Shown here: positions 1 through 15,136 of the stretch, in pieces
How positions within the stretch are numbered: the stretch's first letter is position 1
Layout: the number at the start of each line of letters is the position of its first letter
DNA from: Gonatopus flavifemur
Taxonomy: Eukaryota; Arthropoda; Insecta; Hymenoptera; Dryinidae
Assembly: GCA_018340375.1 (NCBI GenBank)
Contig: JAFFJZ010000003.1
Location: 248,001-312,000 of the forward strand
DNA length: 64,000 nt
Direction: 5' to 3'
Notes under the pieces: model-generated
Told to the model about the DNA's origin: nothing
What the model saw: the letters and a program-made list of their open reading frames with translations, nothing else
Databases searched by the model: none
Translations under genes and position numbers: made by a program

Positions 1-1857
1 TTTGTCAGCTTCTACAACGGCTCCACGTTTAGTCAAAACTAAGGAGGCCATTTTGGGACTAGTGAAATGTATTTCGTTCGATATATAGTAAATGGGACTT
101 TCCTTTTCTTCATCTCCCTCGCCGCTATCTTCCTCTGAAACATTTATTATCATCCATCACTTTAATTTCAAAATAAAAATTTATAATGCAACTCCATACA
201 TAGTACTTTTCATTGTATCAACAATATATATTTCATGTTTTATCAAAACTTTGATCCACAAGAAAGAAAGAAAAATGGAAAGATGTTAATATCGAAATCT
301 AAGAAATAAAATGCGTTCGATGAAATGTAGCTTGAAAGATTTTGTAGATAATTCAAGGATTCCCAATTCTTAGATAATTTGAACCAATTTGATTTGGCTT
401 TTGATATTGACATCCTCAAAATGTGTTCGATATATAATCTTTATGTTTGTAGAAAAATTAAACAGTATTGAAATCAAAAGTTGCGATTACATACATCATG
501 GCTACCGTGAAGCCTGAAAAACAATATTTTGTTTGCATGAAACTCATTTCGCAAACTTTGCTACAATATACGATTTCATATCGATTACATGTTATGTAAT
601 CTGGTATATCATACGCGATATACATTTTTATATCAAAATTTTCAAAGCTCTCCAGACATTTTCCTCTTTCCACATTAATTCTTGAAATAAAAGTCTATTA
701 CGAAAGAACAAAATGGAGAATAAAATGGAAACAAATTTTCTATGAACCATACTACACGATACTTCTGATAGAAATTATATTACAACAGAATTATATGAAA
801 TTACGTTGTAATTCTGACATTTCTGATAGACAGGGCGTTCGATCGAAACTGAGTTTTACTTATACTTTTCTCATAAAGAGATGTGTCTGATATTTAGAGT
901 ATAGACTTCTTGGGATATATCCCCTCACGTCCATGACTGCATATTTCTTATGTTTACGTACATAGAGTCAACGGAGATGTTGCGCTAATATTGTTTGTAA
1001 CTGGCAATTGACAAAAATTGTTGTTAATTGGAATACAATTTTTCTGCATTTTGAAGTGAAACATGTAAAAAAAAAATTACGAAATTCTACAAAAATTCCA
1101 ATAACGTTCTCAATACTTCAAATTGCAACGTGTACATTCGCTGGACGTAAAATTATACTCCCATTTATTTTTTCGACAAGAAAAATTAATTTCATTTCAT
1201 TTGATATCTTTCGGATTGAATACTGGAAAAATGCATTTCAGAACTGATATTTCGAAAATTTTTCAAAAGCGCCGGTAAACGGAATAACAAATGAGACTAC
1301 GTGAAGACGTAAGACGAATATTGCATGCATATAAGATTCTCACAGGATGAGTCATATCCATGTACATCAAGATTTATATGGAAATGAAACGTGAATGGCA
1401 GTCTGACGTACGATCGACATTTTTTTTTTCTTTTCATTGCTTCATCCATTAAAGAGTTCTTTTTCGTAATATTCAAAGAATATACCGTTGGATTCGACAA
1501 GGAAGAAAAACAGTAATGGAGGACTTTTAGCTTCGGAGACAACTTTAATAACTCATTTTTTTGACTGGCATGGTCTCTGATTTTGGTCAACGAATCATTA
1601 TAGGTCAATATACCTTTAATGGAACTCCGTTGAATATAAAGGGCCCAAACTTGGGAATCACCAAGAAATTTTCTAATGCATTCCTGATTATTCTTATCTT
1701 CGAGGGCCCAATTGAATGCAGGTGGTACCACATCTTCGTCGGGAAGAAGAACGGTCACCGCGTTTCGTAAATAATTCGCAAACGCTGAATATTCTATGAT
1801 CGCCACATTTTGGGACTCGGGGGACGGTTCCCCCGAGCCGTCCAAAGAATCACTCAT
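1..1857 (-). CDS. Dhc64C: Cytoplasmic dynein 1 heavy chain, N-terminal end (partial)
   Basis: Motor subunit of cytoplasmic dynein, the minus-end-directed microtubule motor. Two coding exons are visible. Exon 1 runs 1857 down to 1614 (ATG at 1857-1855) and ends G|GTATAT. Exon 2 runs from 134 down past the window edge, after a TTTCAG acceptor, and the phases join cleanly (G+AG). The joined start contains RKFLGDSQVWALYIQRSSIK, then an acidic run EEDSGEGDEEKE, then YYISNEIHFTSPKMASL and KRGAVVEADK. This is the order of the extreme N-terminal dimerisation region of DYNC1H1 (RKFLSDPQV..., acidic stretch, Y.I...I). Only about 125 of roughly 4,600 residues are here; the rest lies left of the window. 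The intron (135-1613) holds no other exon I can see. An upstream TTG in frame at 1863 is not the start. Assignment is by family recall, not a search, but the collinearity is strong. Confidence 0.92.
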
Positions 1858-2140
1858 TTTCAATCAATCTTTTCGTATTTGACACTAAGTTTTATAAGAT
1901 AATCCACGTTTATCGAGCGGGTTTTCATACGAGCCCCACTCGGGATAAACTGTCAGAGTTGAATGCGCATTGGCGATAAGTTCTAAGATTGTTAGCTATC
2001 TGCAAAGAATTTGTGTATGATGTATGTCATGTCAACATTTGCGCCCCTAGGCAGGAAGAATTGAACTCGTACTAGATGACGCCAGGCTCGTGATATCATG
2101 AAAACACGGCTTACGTTTCACCTCAACGTTCTGAAGGGTG

Positions 2141-2303
2141 AGGCTGGCCTCCCATGGACCGGAATTCGTTCCGGCGGAATGAAAATTGAACCAATGCACA
2201 ATTTTTTATAGATTTCTGATAGAACGCTCTAGAAGAAATTGTGAAAGTGATTGGTTTAAGGTCATTCCGCCGGAACGAATTCCGGTCCATGGAAGGCCAG
2301 CCT
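2141..2303 (-). mobile_element. Fold-back element FB-A, copy 1 (163 bp)
   Basis: Terminal arms of about 40 bp begin AGGCTGGCCTCCCATGGACC and end with the reverse complement. The arms include CGGAATTCGTTCCGGCGGAA. The inner part is inverted relative to the copies at 26161-26323 and 42611-43090. All three have exactly the same length once a nested insertion is removed from the third. No clear flanking duplication. Family unknown; no coding capacity. Confidence 0.85.
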
Positions 2304-2667
2304 AAACCACCCGTTGGACCCGAAAGCAGCGTTGCCAGTATTCCCTAGAAAAATCTTCAGCATCTGATGATTGGTTATTTCTTGTACAACCGGCCAATCA
2401 TATTTACAATTTGAAAAGAAATGACCAATGCCAAAAAATCTGAAGATTTTTCTAGGGAATACTGGCATCACTGCCCGAAAGCCCGTTAGGCCGGAAGACC
2501 GTTGGTTGGACCGAAATTTATTTCACCGAATGACAATAATCCGAAAAAGTCTTGGTGACATTTTGCCTTCTTCGCACACGACTAGTAACGTATAGTAAGA
2601 TTTCGAATTATTGTCATTCGGTAAAATAAATTTCGGTCCAACGGTGTTTCGGGCTAACGGGTGTTTA
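2303..2667. mobile_element. Fold-back element FB-E with CCGAA-phased arms
   Basis: The arms start TAAACCACCCGTTGG on the left and mirror as CTAACGGGTGTTTA on the right. An inner stretch TTGGACCGAAATTTATTT (left) mirrors AAATAAATTTCGGTCCAA (right). CCGAA or TTCGG cores recur at 2475, 2491, 2511, 2526 and 2541, and at 2617, 2632 and 2648, mostly 15-16 bp apart. Its left arm is interrupted by the element at 2327-2473. An 11-bp direct repeat CGTTCTGAAGG lies at 2127-2137 and 2669-2679, outside the FB-A plus FB-E block. Confidence 0.7.
2327..2473. mobile_element. hAT-like MITE nested in FB-E (147 bp)
   Basis: The termini are CAGCGTTGCCAG and CTGGCATCACTG, whose reverse complement is CAGTGATGCCAG. 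The inverted arms continue through TATTCCCTAGAAAAATCTTC. It is flanked by a perfect 8-bp duplication CCCGAAAG at 2319-2326 and 2474-2481. CAG termini with an 8-bp duplication are typical of the hAT superfamily. The element at 41327-41492 has the same terminal sequence. No transposase is encoded, so it is non-autonomous. Confidence 0.85.
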
Positions 2668-2901
2668 CCGTTCTGAAGGTTCTGAAATTCAAATTCTAGA
2701 GAGGACCTACAAAATTCCTAGAAATAAGGTTATGTCATTGATCGAAACCTGAACTATTCAAGTACAGTTGGACAGTTGGTCGTTTCAATCCATTCCCTCC
2801 CTATTTAATCATTTTAAGAACAGCCACAAATAAATTTCGATTGTAGTCATAATATTCGATTTAAAAACTTTTCGACTATATCATCGATCAATCTATAATA
2901 T

Positions 2902-3093
2902 CAGAGATGAGTTGAAGAGATTGCTAACGAGATATGAAAACCATAGTCCAATTTCTGATTGGCAATATCACGTTTTCTGTTTATCTCTTCATTCTGCTTG
3001 GCTTAGAAGAAAAATTCAACCAATCAAAAGAAAAAAACGTGATACGGACCATGATTTTTACATTGCGTTAGCAATCTCTGCTATTCATCTCTG
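2902..3093 (+). mobile_element. Fold-back element FB-B, copy 1
   Basis: The termini are CAGAGATGAGTTG and ATTCATCTCTG. The inverted sub-arms contain AGAGATTGCTAACGAG (left) and GCGTTAGCAATCTCTG (right). It is flanked by a perfect 7-bp direct repeat ATAATAT (2895-2901 and 3094-3100). Other copies lie at 4184-4390, 25249-25454, 26324-26536 and 51762-51968. Short ORFs inside are by-products. Confidence 0.85.
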
Positions 3094-3668
3094 ATAATAT
3101 ACTGGAATGTGCACTTCCTCAATTGTCCATAGTATGGTCAAGTCGGAAAACAATATCTGTAAGAGAGTGAGTGAGCGAGAGATAGAGAGAGAGAAAGAAA
3201 TCCGAAAAAAATTGGAGACAGGATTTCTCTTTCTAATACCTACTGTTTAAGAGAGGAAGGAAAGAAATTGGTTGAGTTTTACTTTTTCTTACTCATGCAA
3301 TCAACTATACCACTCTCTGACCGCGCGGATCTAGGTAGAACTCATCCCAGTATGTTATAAAGTTCACTGATCTTTTCCATATCGATGATCCGATGCAATC
3401 CAATGATACTGGATTTCACTACATTACCCGAGTAAAGATAAGGGAACGAACCCTTAACGGCATTCACTACCTTCCCAAAAAGTTACTGGATTCAAAAATC
3501 GCCCGCCCAATTTATCAGAAACGAACAAATAAAATGAAAAATAAAGAGTAGCTGCACTTTCTTTGATATGCTCAGAAGATGCACCTGCTCATTAAAATCG
3601 ATTATATTCATTAATCGTTGAGAAAACTGGGGGGAAGGGTTCTAGTAACTTTGCCTCTGATGAATGCC

Positions 3669-3858
3669 CTTAAGAGGATACCAAAGTTACCATCGGAGTA
3701 CGTTTTCTTGCACTAAAATACTCGAAACTGAATTTATAAAAAAATCTGAAATTTTCAGGGATGATTCTTTGAAGCCTAATTTAGGTATGTACGAAGCCCA
3801 AATTTTGAATTTCGAGAAATAAAATTTTTTGCAAAAAAAATCCTGGTATCCTCTTAAG
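3669..3858. mobile_element. Inverted-repeat element FB-M, copy 1
   Basis: The ends are CTTAAGAGGATACC and GGTATCCTCTTAAG. The sub-terminal sequence GTTACCATCGGAGTACG is shared with the copies near 41.2 kb and 60.2 kb, but the interior differs. Its right end overlaps the left end of the next fold-back element. Confidence 0.7.
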
Positions 3859-3981
3859 CTGTAATTTCATGGGGCGTCGAGCATCGAGCGTCAACATTAG
3901 AAAGAAAGAGAGATCACACAGTTCTTCTCTTTCCTTCTAATGTTGACGCTTGATGCTCGACGCCCCATGAAATTACATCTT
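3856..3981. mobile_element. Fold-back element FB-C, copy 1
   Basis: Near-perfect hairpin. The left arm is TGTAATTTCATGGGGCGTCG and continues GAGCATCGAGCG. The right arm is its reverse complement. The loop is purine-rich (AGAAAGAAAGAGAG). The 118-bp core (3860-3977) recurs with the same length at 25535-25652. No clear target-site duplication. Confidence 0.8.
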
Positions 3982-3983
3982 TA

Positions 3984-4105
3984 GGGGCCTATTTAATGGG
4001 AGCTTCAGCATCAAGCGTCAACATTGGAAGAAAGCAAAGGTCTGACAGGCTCTCTCTTTTCTTCCGATGTTGACGCTTGACGCGGAAGCTCCCATGAAAT
4101 GGGCC
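3984..4105. mobile_element. Diverged FB-C-related fold-back element
   Basis: The arms GGGCCTATTTAATGGGAGC and GCTCCCATGAAATGGGCCC differ from FB-C. The inner core, CAAGCGTCAACATTGGAA and its complement, is shared with FB-C (GAGCGTCAACATTAGAA). This suggests two subfamilies with exchanged ends. It lies 3 bp from FB-C copy 1. Confidence 0.65.
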
Positions 4106-4108
4106 CTT

Positions 4109-4152
4109 CAAGGTCCGAAGCAAACGCTGGTATCTTTTTAAGTGGATTTATT
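4109..4152 (-). mobile_element. Truncated end of FB-M
   Basis: The sequence from CAAGGTCCGAAGCAAACG through CTGGTATC matches the terminal part of the FB-M copy at 60210-60312. The rest of the element is missing. Confidence 0.6.
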
Positions 4153-4183
4153 TGTCTTTTGTCCATAATGACAATCGTTATAC

Positions 4184-4390
4184 CAAAGATGAATAGCAGA
4201 GATTGCTGACGCAATGTTAAAATCATGGTCCGTATCACGTTTTTTTTCTTCTGAAGAAGAATATATGATTGGTCAAGTTTTTCTTCTAAGCCAACCGGCA
4301 TTAAGAGATAAACGGAAAACATGATACTGCCAATCAGAAACTGGACTATGGTTTTCATATCTCGTTAGCAATCTCTTCAACTCATCTCTG
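4184..4390 (-). mobile_element. Fold-back element FB-B, copy 2
   Basis: Inverted orientation relative to copy 1. It begins CAAAGATGAATAGCAG and ends AACTCATCTCTG. The flanks do not show a clean 7-bp duplication, unlike copies 1 and 3. Confidence 0.8.
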
Positions 4391-4580
4391 GCCATATACA
4401 TTTTGGAAGACAACAGAGAAGCAAAACGATAGGGCAGCCTATCCTTTTCTACAACCTCCGATTGGTTGAAATCAACAAGATGGCGTCGCTCAGTGCCGAT
4501 TTCAACCAATCGAAGGTTGCAAAAAAGGATAGACTGCCCTATCGTTTTGTTTCTCTGTTGTCTTCCAAAATGTATATGGC
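4391..4580. mobile_element. Long-armed fold-back element FB-Q (190 bp)
   Basis: Arms of about 80 bp start GCCATATACATTTTGGAAGA and end with the reverse complement TATATGGC at 4580. The inner arm sequence contains CGATAGGGCAG. It abuts FB-B copy 2 directly and is the nearest repeat to the Drp1 start. No second copy seen in the window. Confidence 0.75.
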
Positions 4581-4919
4581 TGGACTGGGCTGGGCTCACT
4601 CCGGTATATATGTATGTTGAGCTCATTGCTGCGTTATACGCGCGCAAGCGTGTGTTTATGGAATTGTGCGAAATAGAGCTGCAAGAGAATCAACGGATGG
4701 TTCAGTATTTTGACGTTGAAAAAGTAACAATTGTAATTATTTCCAAACCTTTCATTCTTGAAAAACTTTGTGGTTTCTATATCAATTTATCCAGCATCAA
4801 CTTTCTACCACTCGGTTCGTAAATTTGGATCAAACGGGAGTGTTAAGTATATTATCATCCCAAGAAACTCGTTATCAACCGGCTCTTGCCATAGTCATCT
4901 CACGATCGATTGCCTGTAG

Positions 4920-8793
<3,874 letters not shown>

Positions 8794-8924
8794 TTTGATT
8801 ATTTATAACAATCTTCTTGGACCACTGTGGTTGCATAGTATGATATAATATATAGGTATAATTTTTGCGATCTATTAGATGAATTGAGGAATCAACTTAC
8901 CTATGCGAGTGTATCTGTATATAC

Positions 8925-8971
<47 letters not shown>

Positions 8972-9436
8972 ATACAAATAGTATGTATACACGCGCACAC
9001 GTACGTTGAAATCATTGTACATAATTTTTGTTTTACACGCAAAAAAATGTGTGTAGGACGTACATCATTGAAGCGAAAAGTCCTCGATGTTTGTAAAAAT
9101 TATTACTTGATTCCACTATACACAAAATTGATCACCAAGTTCGCACAACAATAGCATTCATCAAAAGTATTTCAATTATGTTTGAAAAATCGTGTATTCG
9201 TATATCATTCCTATTAAGGAAGAAACTCATTTCCATTCGAAGGAACAATTGAGGGGTTTTACCCTTTCTATGCATATGCCATTCTCAACGCAAGCATCTA
9301 CATGTACATCATAAATATCGTCAATCGATAGGTTTTAGATATTGTAAAACTATACATTGTTACTTTCATTTTAAATTCTATAACATACTCCTATATGTAC
9401 GTGCCTACCTACCTATTGAAACTTGGTTGAACTTTC
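8794..9436. other. Tail-to-tail 3' region of Drp1 and SMYD4
   Basis: This holds both 3' UTRs. A (TA)/(AC) microsatellite lies at about 8925-8970. No fold-back element and no further gene seen. Confidence 0.7.
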
Positions 9437-12400
9437 TTATTCGGAAACACAACCGAAAGTATTGAAACATTGAATGATACACTGTTGCGTTTCAACTGCT
9501 TCGAGATTTGGATCCCCCATAAATTTTCCAATCAAGTGGTTATGCTGTATCAGGGAGGGTAATGCCTTGTCGTAATATCCTTCATACATTTTTTTAATAG
9601 CTTTGAATTTCTTTTGAATCGATTGACTCAACTGTTTGTCCATTTTCTTATAATCAATTTTTTGTCCACATTTGGAACAACGAATAAACGAGATTTTTTG
9701 CGTCTGAATGTTTGTAGTGGTAACGTGATTGGGATGTGAACAGGTGTTACAAGTATATGCATTGATATCTGGTAACGGTAATTGCCAGTTTTGTTCACAA
9801 GCTTCGCATTTACATAAAAAATGATATTTCTCTTTTAAATATTCTTGCCTTTTCGAAGTTTCTTCACTGAGAAAATGTGGTCCATAGCAATCAAATATTT
9901 CACTGTCCTTTTTAATGAAACGTATGGCTCTCACGACAACCACACCTGTAAGAACAAATGATATTATCATGCGAACAATCGAATAGACGTTGAATTTTAA
10001 TGGAATCAATCGAATTGAGGACACGTTTGTACTGTTCGATCAAAAAGAACAAAAAAAAAAAAAAACAAACAAACAAAATCGAGTGTTTATTATTTCACGC
10101 TGTACAATAAACTTTAAAAATGTTTATAGGTATGAAACAGTTGTTTGGCAATGAATACCCTTGTGTTTGAATGGAATAAAGATTGAATCGCATGTAATAA
10201 ACGTGATCATTATTTACCAAAGGGATAAGAATGACGAACGATGTTGGGATAACAACTATGGTTGACTAAACTGACTGTAGAGTAAATGGCTCCTCCTACA
10301 TTTCTTGGTTCCCATGCGTGAGTAGTTTTGTCATAAACATTCTCAACAATCTCATAAGCATTGCAGTTTATCGCTTGCAAATTGCGTAACATGCTTATGG
10401 CCAAAGGAACACACAATTCATGGAATGTTGAATCCTTCTTCAATTGCGTCAATGAGAAAATTAAACATTTAGCTAAGAATATCGCTTCTATGGTAAATAC
10501 CAAATTTACATTACACTCAGTGTTGGTACAATGGGTTTCCAAATCAAGTACTGTACGATAATCCAAGGGATCGTACAATTTATCTTTTTCAAGAATCCCG
10601 TTCTTCCTCCAAATACTATCCATGTCTTGTGTACCATTAATTATGTCATTCTTATTATTTTTAGCATCGTCGCCAGTGTCTGTTGCGTGATAGTGCAAAA
10701 ATTCTTCACTTATGGGATCCAATTCTTCACCATTTTGTGAATTATTATCCTTTTTATTCTGTAAACACTGAAATGCTCGAACGGTTGTTCTATAGGCAAG
10801 TAAAAGGTTCGACGTTTTTCTTTGCAAATTTCTATTAGTTTTGAAGAAATGATCAAAGATGAAACATTCGTATTTATGATACTGTTCCCAAGCTTCGTTC
10901 CGACAGAATTCCGAACAAAAAGATACCTTGAAAACCAAAAATACGAAAAATTATAATTTTTTTCCAACAATAGAGCTTTAACAAAGCACAACATTAATAG
11001 CTTTGAAAAGAATGAGCGGGGGAATAAACGTGCACGAGAAGCAAAAAACAGAGTGATATTTTCTTCATATTATTATCAAGATGCAAATAAAAATAAATCA
11101 TTTGATAAACCAAAAAAAATTAAGAAATTTCACATGCATGAATATAAATTTAGATATCTTAGAAAAGAATATCAAAATTATTGTAACAACTCTTTATTTA
11201 AAAATAATACCCAAACAAACGTTAACTACACAAGACAATTAAAAAAACACGCTCAAATATAGTACTAACTGTTTGGCAATTTCGACATGGTATTTTAACA
11301 ACGTTGCTTGCTTTAAGGGTCAAATGACAGTGTAAGCAATTTCTTGAGAGAGCATCCTCGTCTGTACTAAAGGAAAAGGGTCGATCGACTATTAAAACAG
11401 TCCCTGGCTTAATGTCTCTCGTCGCTACAAGATGTCGACCTCTTTGTTCGTCGTTACGGAAAGTAACCGCATCGGAACAACTTTGAAGGTTGACATGCCT
11501 TTTTCCATCGACGAAGGGTACTACCGGCACATGTCGTGATACGGAAGTTTCAAAGAGAGTACAACCAGAGCAATGCATTCTCGACATTTTATTTCCATTC
11601 GCACTTTTCCTATTTCTCTCTTTCAACTTTTTACAACATTCGCGTTTCAAATCAAGGCATTCCTTATATCGTTTCGAAAAATAACTGTCATCTTCCGAAG
11701 AACTTTCACATAAATTAATAAGGTGAGCCAATATACAATCACAATCCTTTAGGCAATCAAAAAAAGCTTCTACTCGATACCAAATTTTCGCGCGATCTAC
11801 AAGAGCATCGATGAACAATCGACTACTCGCACTCGCCATAAACAGTGCTTCGGTGAGGGTGGTACATGCTCGAATATTTTTCTTATAAAGATCACCTCCC
11901 TCTTCTTCCAATATATTAAGGGATTTTTTATACAATTCCACGGCTAATGCGTCGTCTTTACCTTTGTACAAAGCAGCCACCTTAAAGTCTTTCACAAAAG
12001 ATTCATGGTAGATTATTTCTATCATTTTTTTTCTGTTTGCCACTTTACATGCCTCTCGAAAGCGACTTTGCAATGACGTATCGGAATTCATCATGATATT
12101 CCAAATGCGTTGATAAAAATCTCCTAACGAACCATCTTCGCAACGTATATTATTTCTGAAACATTTAATCAACCATGTTTTTACATGAAATAATAATGAT
12201 GATGAAATGGGCAAGCGTTGAAGAAAAAAGCGTCAAACTGGTCTTCGAACTACACGGTGGACTAAACTATGGAGGTTCATGCATAAAATAAGTTTCATAT
12301 AATTACTGTATGAAATACTATAAAATGAGCAAAAACAAAGGAACAAGTTTCATCAATGAGCTTTGTTTGATGTCGAATTTTGAGGAGACTGAAAATTCTT

Positions 12401-12747
12401 GTTAATTCTTCATTGCATACTTGATTTCAAATTGATGAGGGTCTTTTTTTGTTTTTTTTTTTTTTTTTCAAGTTACACTTGATACGTCATGCAAAATGAA
12501 AGATAACGGACAATCGTGTGAAGAATTTTACGCAAAAATTTAATTTAAAGTGTAAACCTAGTGCTAGTGATGTTTTGTTATGAATTGGTATTCGAGCTGA
12601 GACGTTACGTTTGTTTCAAGGCAAGGTGTTAAAAATCAAACTGATATTGGTAAATACTTCAATAGTTAGATGAATTCAGAGTTCAATGAATAGAACAACA
12701 GTTCAGAAGTGACTACGATAGTTGACTCACCTTTGCAATGTAAACAT
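9437..12747 (-). CDS. Smyd4: SET and MYND domain protein, SMYD4 type
   Basis: Putative lysine methyltransferase of the SMYD family. Exons on the minus strand: 12747-12731, 12155-11270, 10926-10218, 9945-9437; the phases close and give 706 residues. The start is inferred: ATGTTTACATTGCAAAG followed by a GTGAGT donor joins exon 2 in phase (AG+A). The N-terminal TPR-like part contains YKGKDDALAVELYKKSLNIL. The first SET strand is RHLVATRDIKPGTVLIVDRP. The MYND zinc finger is split by intron 2: CLHCH and CRNC before it, FCSEFC, H and YEC after. The SET core has VNHSCYPNIVRHS (asparagine-binding NHS). The end of SET has EIFDCYGPHF, followed by the post-SET cysteines CKCEACE. A further Cys4 cluster CNTC...CSKC follows. 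This split MYND-in-SET layout with an N-terminal TPR part fits SMYD4 rather than SMYD1-3. Insects carry many SMYD4 paralogues, so orthology is less certain than family. Confidence 0.9.
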
Positions 12748-13764
12748 TTTAATCGGTAGTTGAGAAACAAATTGATGTTCTAATGGCATCACATTGACAC
12801 TGGTATTTCTCTTAGGATTGAGATGTGAACACAACGTATTCTAAAATTAGAAGCTAAAATTGTGGCCGCCGAATATCCTTCCCTTGCACAATGTGCTGTG
12901 TGATCTTTTGCTCCCTGTCTCTCTTCCTTGCTCATTCTGTTTTTCTTTACGCTCAATATTACGAAATACAGACTGAACGTCTTTCCTCTCACGCTTGTTA
13001 AGTATTTTCCTATTTGTTGGTATTCATGAAGGAATATGCAAAAGAAACAAGCACGAGAATTCACCTCTCTTGAGTCTGAATTGAACAAATTCAATGAATA
13101 TGTTTTATAAATTTTTTAAAAAAATCTGAGAATTTCATAGAGATAAGGAAAATTATGAATTGGAGCAATTTCGTAGAATTTTTTGTAGATTTGAGAAAAT
13201 TATTCAAGCAAGAAACTAATTGTGCATGAGATTTTCATCGGTGTTCAATATAAAGTCATGAGATGAAGAAAAAAAAGTCTTTTTTTTTACGATATTTCAT
13301 CGATGGATTGATATTGTTTTTTTTTTGTTTTTAATGCAAAACACGTAAATGTATGTATATGAAAGTTATAAATTCTGCCCTTAAAATCACTCCAGAGTGG
13401 CCAACTGATTACGCAATGAAGACTGCAATAGTCATCTAAATCCAAGATAAAGTGAAATAACGAATGCATGCTGAACTGATGAGACGAATGATATTCAAGA
13501 GAGTAATGTTATGCACAGGTTCCTTTGGAACACTCAAAGACTGCGGAGGGAATGACTGTGATATAGGAAAGAAACTGTACAGCAATATTCTGATTCTTCT
13601 GATGACTACGAAACGGAAGAAGCAAGTCAATTACGCTGATTTTATTTATTATTTAATATCAATGAGTATTTTTGTTACCTCTATGCATTTGAATACAATA
13701 GAATATATTACTAATTATAAATTTTTTCTTCAATTTCAACTGAATGTCCTTTTTCGAGTAAAAT

Positions 13765-14875
13765 TTTAAAAAGTCAACATTGAAATTAGAGAGTAGATTA
13801 GCCGAAGATCAGTTCGGTTTTAGGAAAAATAGGGGAACGCGAGAAGCAATATTAGCACTCAGAACAGTCGTAGAGAAAAGTCTGTGTGTATATTTGTATA
13901 TAGGTTTTGTAGATATACAAAAAGCATTCGACAATGTTGATTCGGAGAAAATGTTCACGATTTTGAAAAAGGTAGGAATTAATTTCAAGGATAGGAGAAT
14001 AATATATGAATTATATAAGAATCAAACCGCAATAATAGAAATAGAGGGGAAAGAGATATAAGAGCAAGAATAGTACAAGGAAGACAGGCTTTCCACCAAA
14101 AGAAACAGTTACTATGTTCGAAGAATATTCCCTGGTGAAAGGGAAGCGTGTCATAAAGAGTAACGGAAGCGTAAGCATGTTTCAGATTACTTTCCTAATA
14201 CTTCTCATCGGTTTCCTATCCACTCTTGGATTACGCTTCCGTGCGTAAAGCCCGGTTTCTATGAAATTGGGGTTACTTCGGATACGCTTCACACACTTCA
14301 AATATACGTTCGAACCACTCTTAATGTTCCACTTGACGCTCGGTATACGCTTAAATCCACGTTCCAAATACTTTCCAACTACGTTCCTGACACTTTCTAT
14401 TACACGCTTCCCTTTCACCAGGGTTAGCTTAGCAATAAGGAAGAAATTCTTGAAGAGTTACGTTTGGAGCACAGCATTATATGGTTGCGAAACTTGGACA
14501 ATTGGAAAGACGGACCAACGAAGACTCGAAGCTTTTGAAATGTGGTGTTGTAGAAGGATGCTTAGAGTAAAGTGGATAAAGAAAGTAAAAAATGAAGAAG
14601 TACTTGAGAAGGTAAATGAAAAAACAAGTCTTTTGAGACAGGTCGTGAAAAGAAGAAGTAATCTGATAGGACGCACATTAAGGCATGATAGCTTATTGAA
14701 AACAATATTGGAAGGAAAAATGAATGGTAAAACTCGAAGAGGTAGATCCAGATTAAGTTATATGAAGCAAATTATACAAGATAAGGGTTGTCGTAGATAT
14801 GCAGAAATTAAGCGGTTAGCGGATAATAGACAGGGTTGGAGGATTTCATTAAACCAGTCATAAGACTGATTACTT
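13765..14875 (+). pseudogene. Non-LTR retrotransposon reverse transcriptase fragment, disrupted
   Basis: The left part encodes LAEDQFGFRKNRGTREAI and then FVDIQKAFDNVDSEKM. These are the fingers and motif A of a LINE reverse transcriptase (FxDxxKAFD). It breaks at a stop near 14060, and the catalytic xxDD region is absent. The right part (about 14425-14863) encodes STALYGCETWTIGK and then RRLEAFEMWCCRRML. This conserved C-terminal segment occurs in many insect endonuclease-RT elements. Between the parts sits a 294-bp inverted-repeat element. 5' truncated, internally deleted and frameshifted, so inactive. Clade not assigned. Confidence 0.88.
14130..14423. mobile_element. MITE inserted in the LINE fragment (294 bp)
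   Basis: Perfect 20-bp terminal inverted repeats read CCCTGGTGAAAGGGAAGCGT on the left and the reverse complement on the right. The inside has several GCTTCC/GGAAGC motifs. It sits between the two retrotransposon parts, so it is younger than the LINE. No clear target-site duplication was found. Confidence 0.82.
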
Positions 14876-15039
14876 CATGATGGTGATGATGAACATTGAA
14901 ATTCGATGGGATTTTATAACGAGATATCACAACAATTTAATCGCTTGTGAAAATGTCGGATGCACAATTTTAATCCTCAAGTTAATTCAGAGAGAATAGA
15001 ACAGAAGATGCAGAAATAATGCATAATCATGAACGAGAT

Positions 15040-15136
15040 CCCTAACAGGACACTTCGTCGCATCTCCGTGGTCTCCACGGAGATAGGTGGTATCTACGTG
15101 GAGACCACGGAGATGCGAAGGAGTATCCTGTTAGGG
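15040..15136. repeat. Short near-perfect hairpin element (97 bp)
   Basis: The ends are CCCTAACAGGA and TCCTGTTAGGG. The inner arms are GCATCTCCGTGGTCTCCACG and its complement. The same 11-bp terminal sequence CCCTAACAGGA occurs alone near 62848, so the end may be shared with another element. Confidence 0.75.

Noticed and set aside
2912..4647. Several 60-125 codon ORFs upstream of Drp1
   Set aside because: All lie in fold-back elements, recur wherever the elements recur, and resemble no protein family.
10361..10740. Plus-strand ORFs opposite SMYD4
   Set aside because: Antisense shadows of the SMYD4 SET exon, with no independent features.
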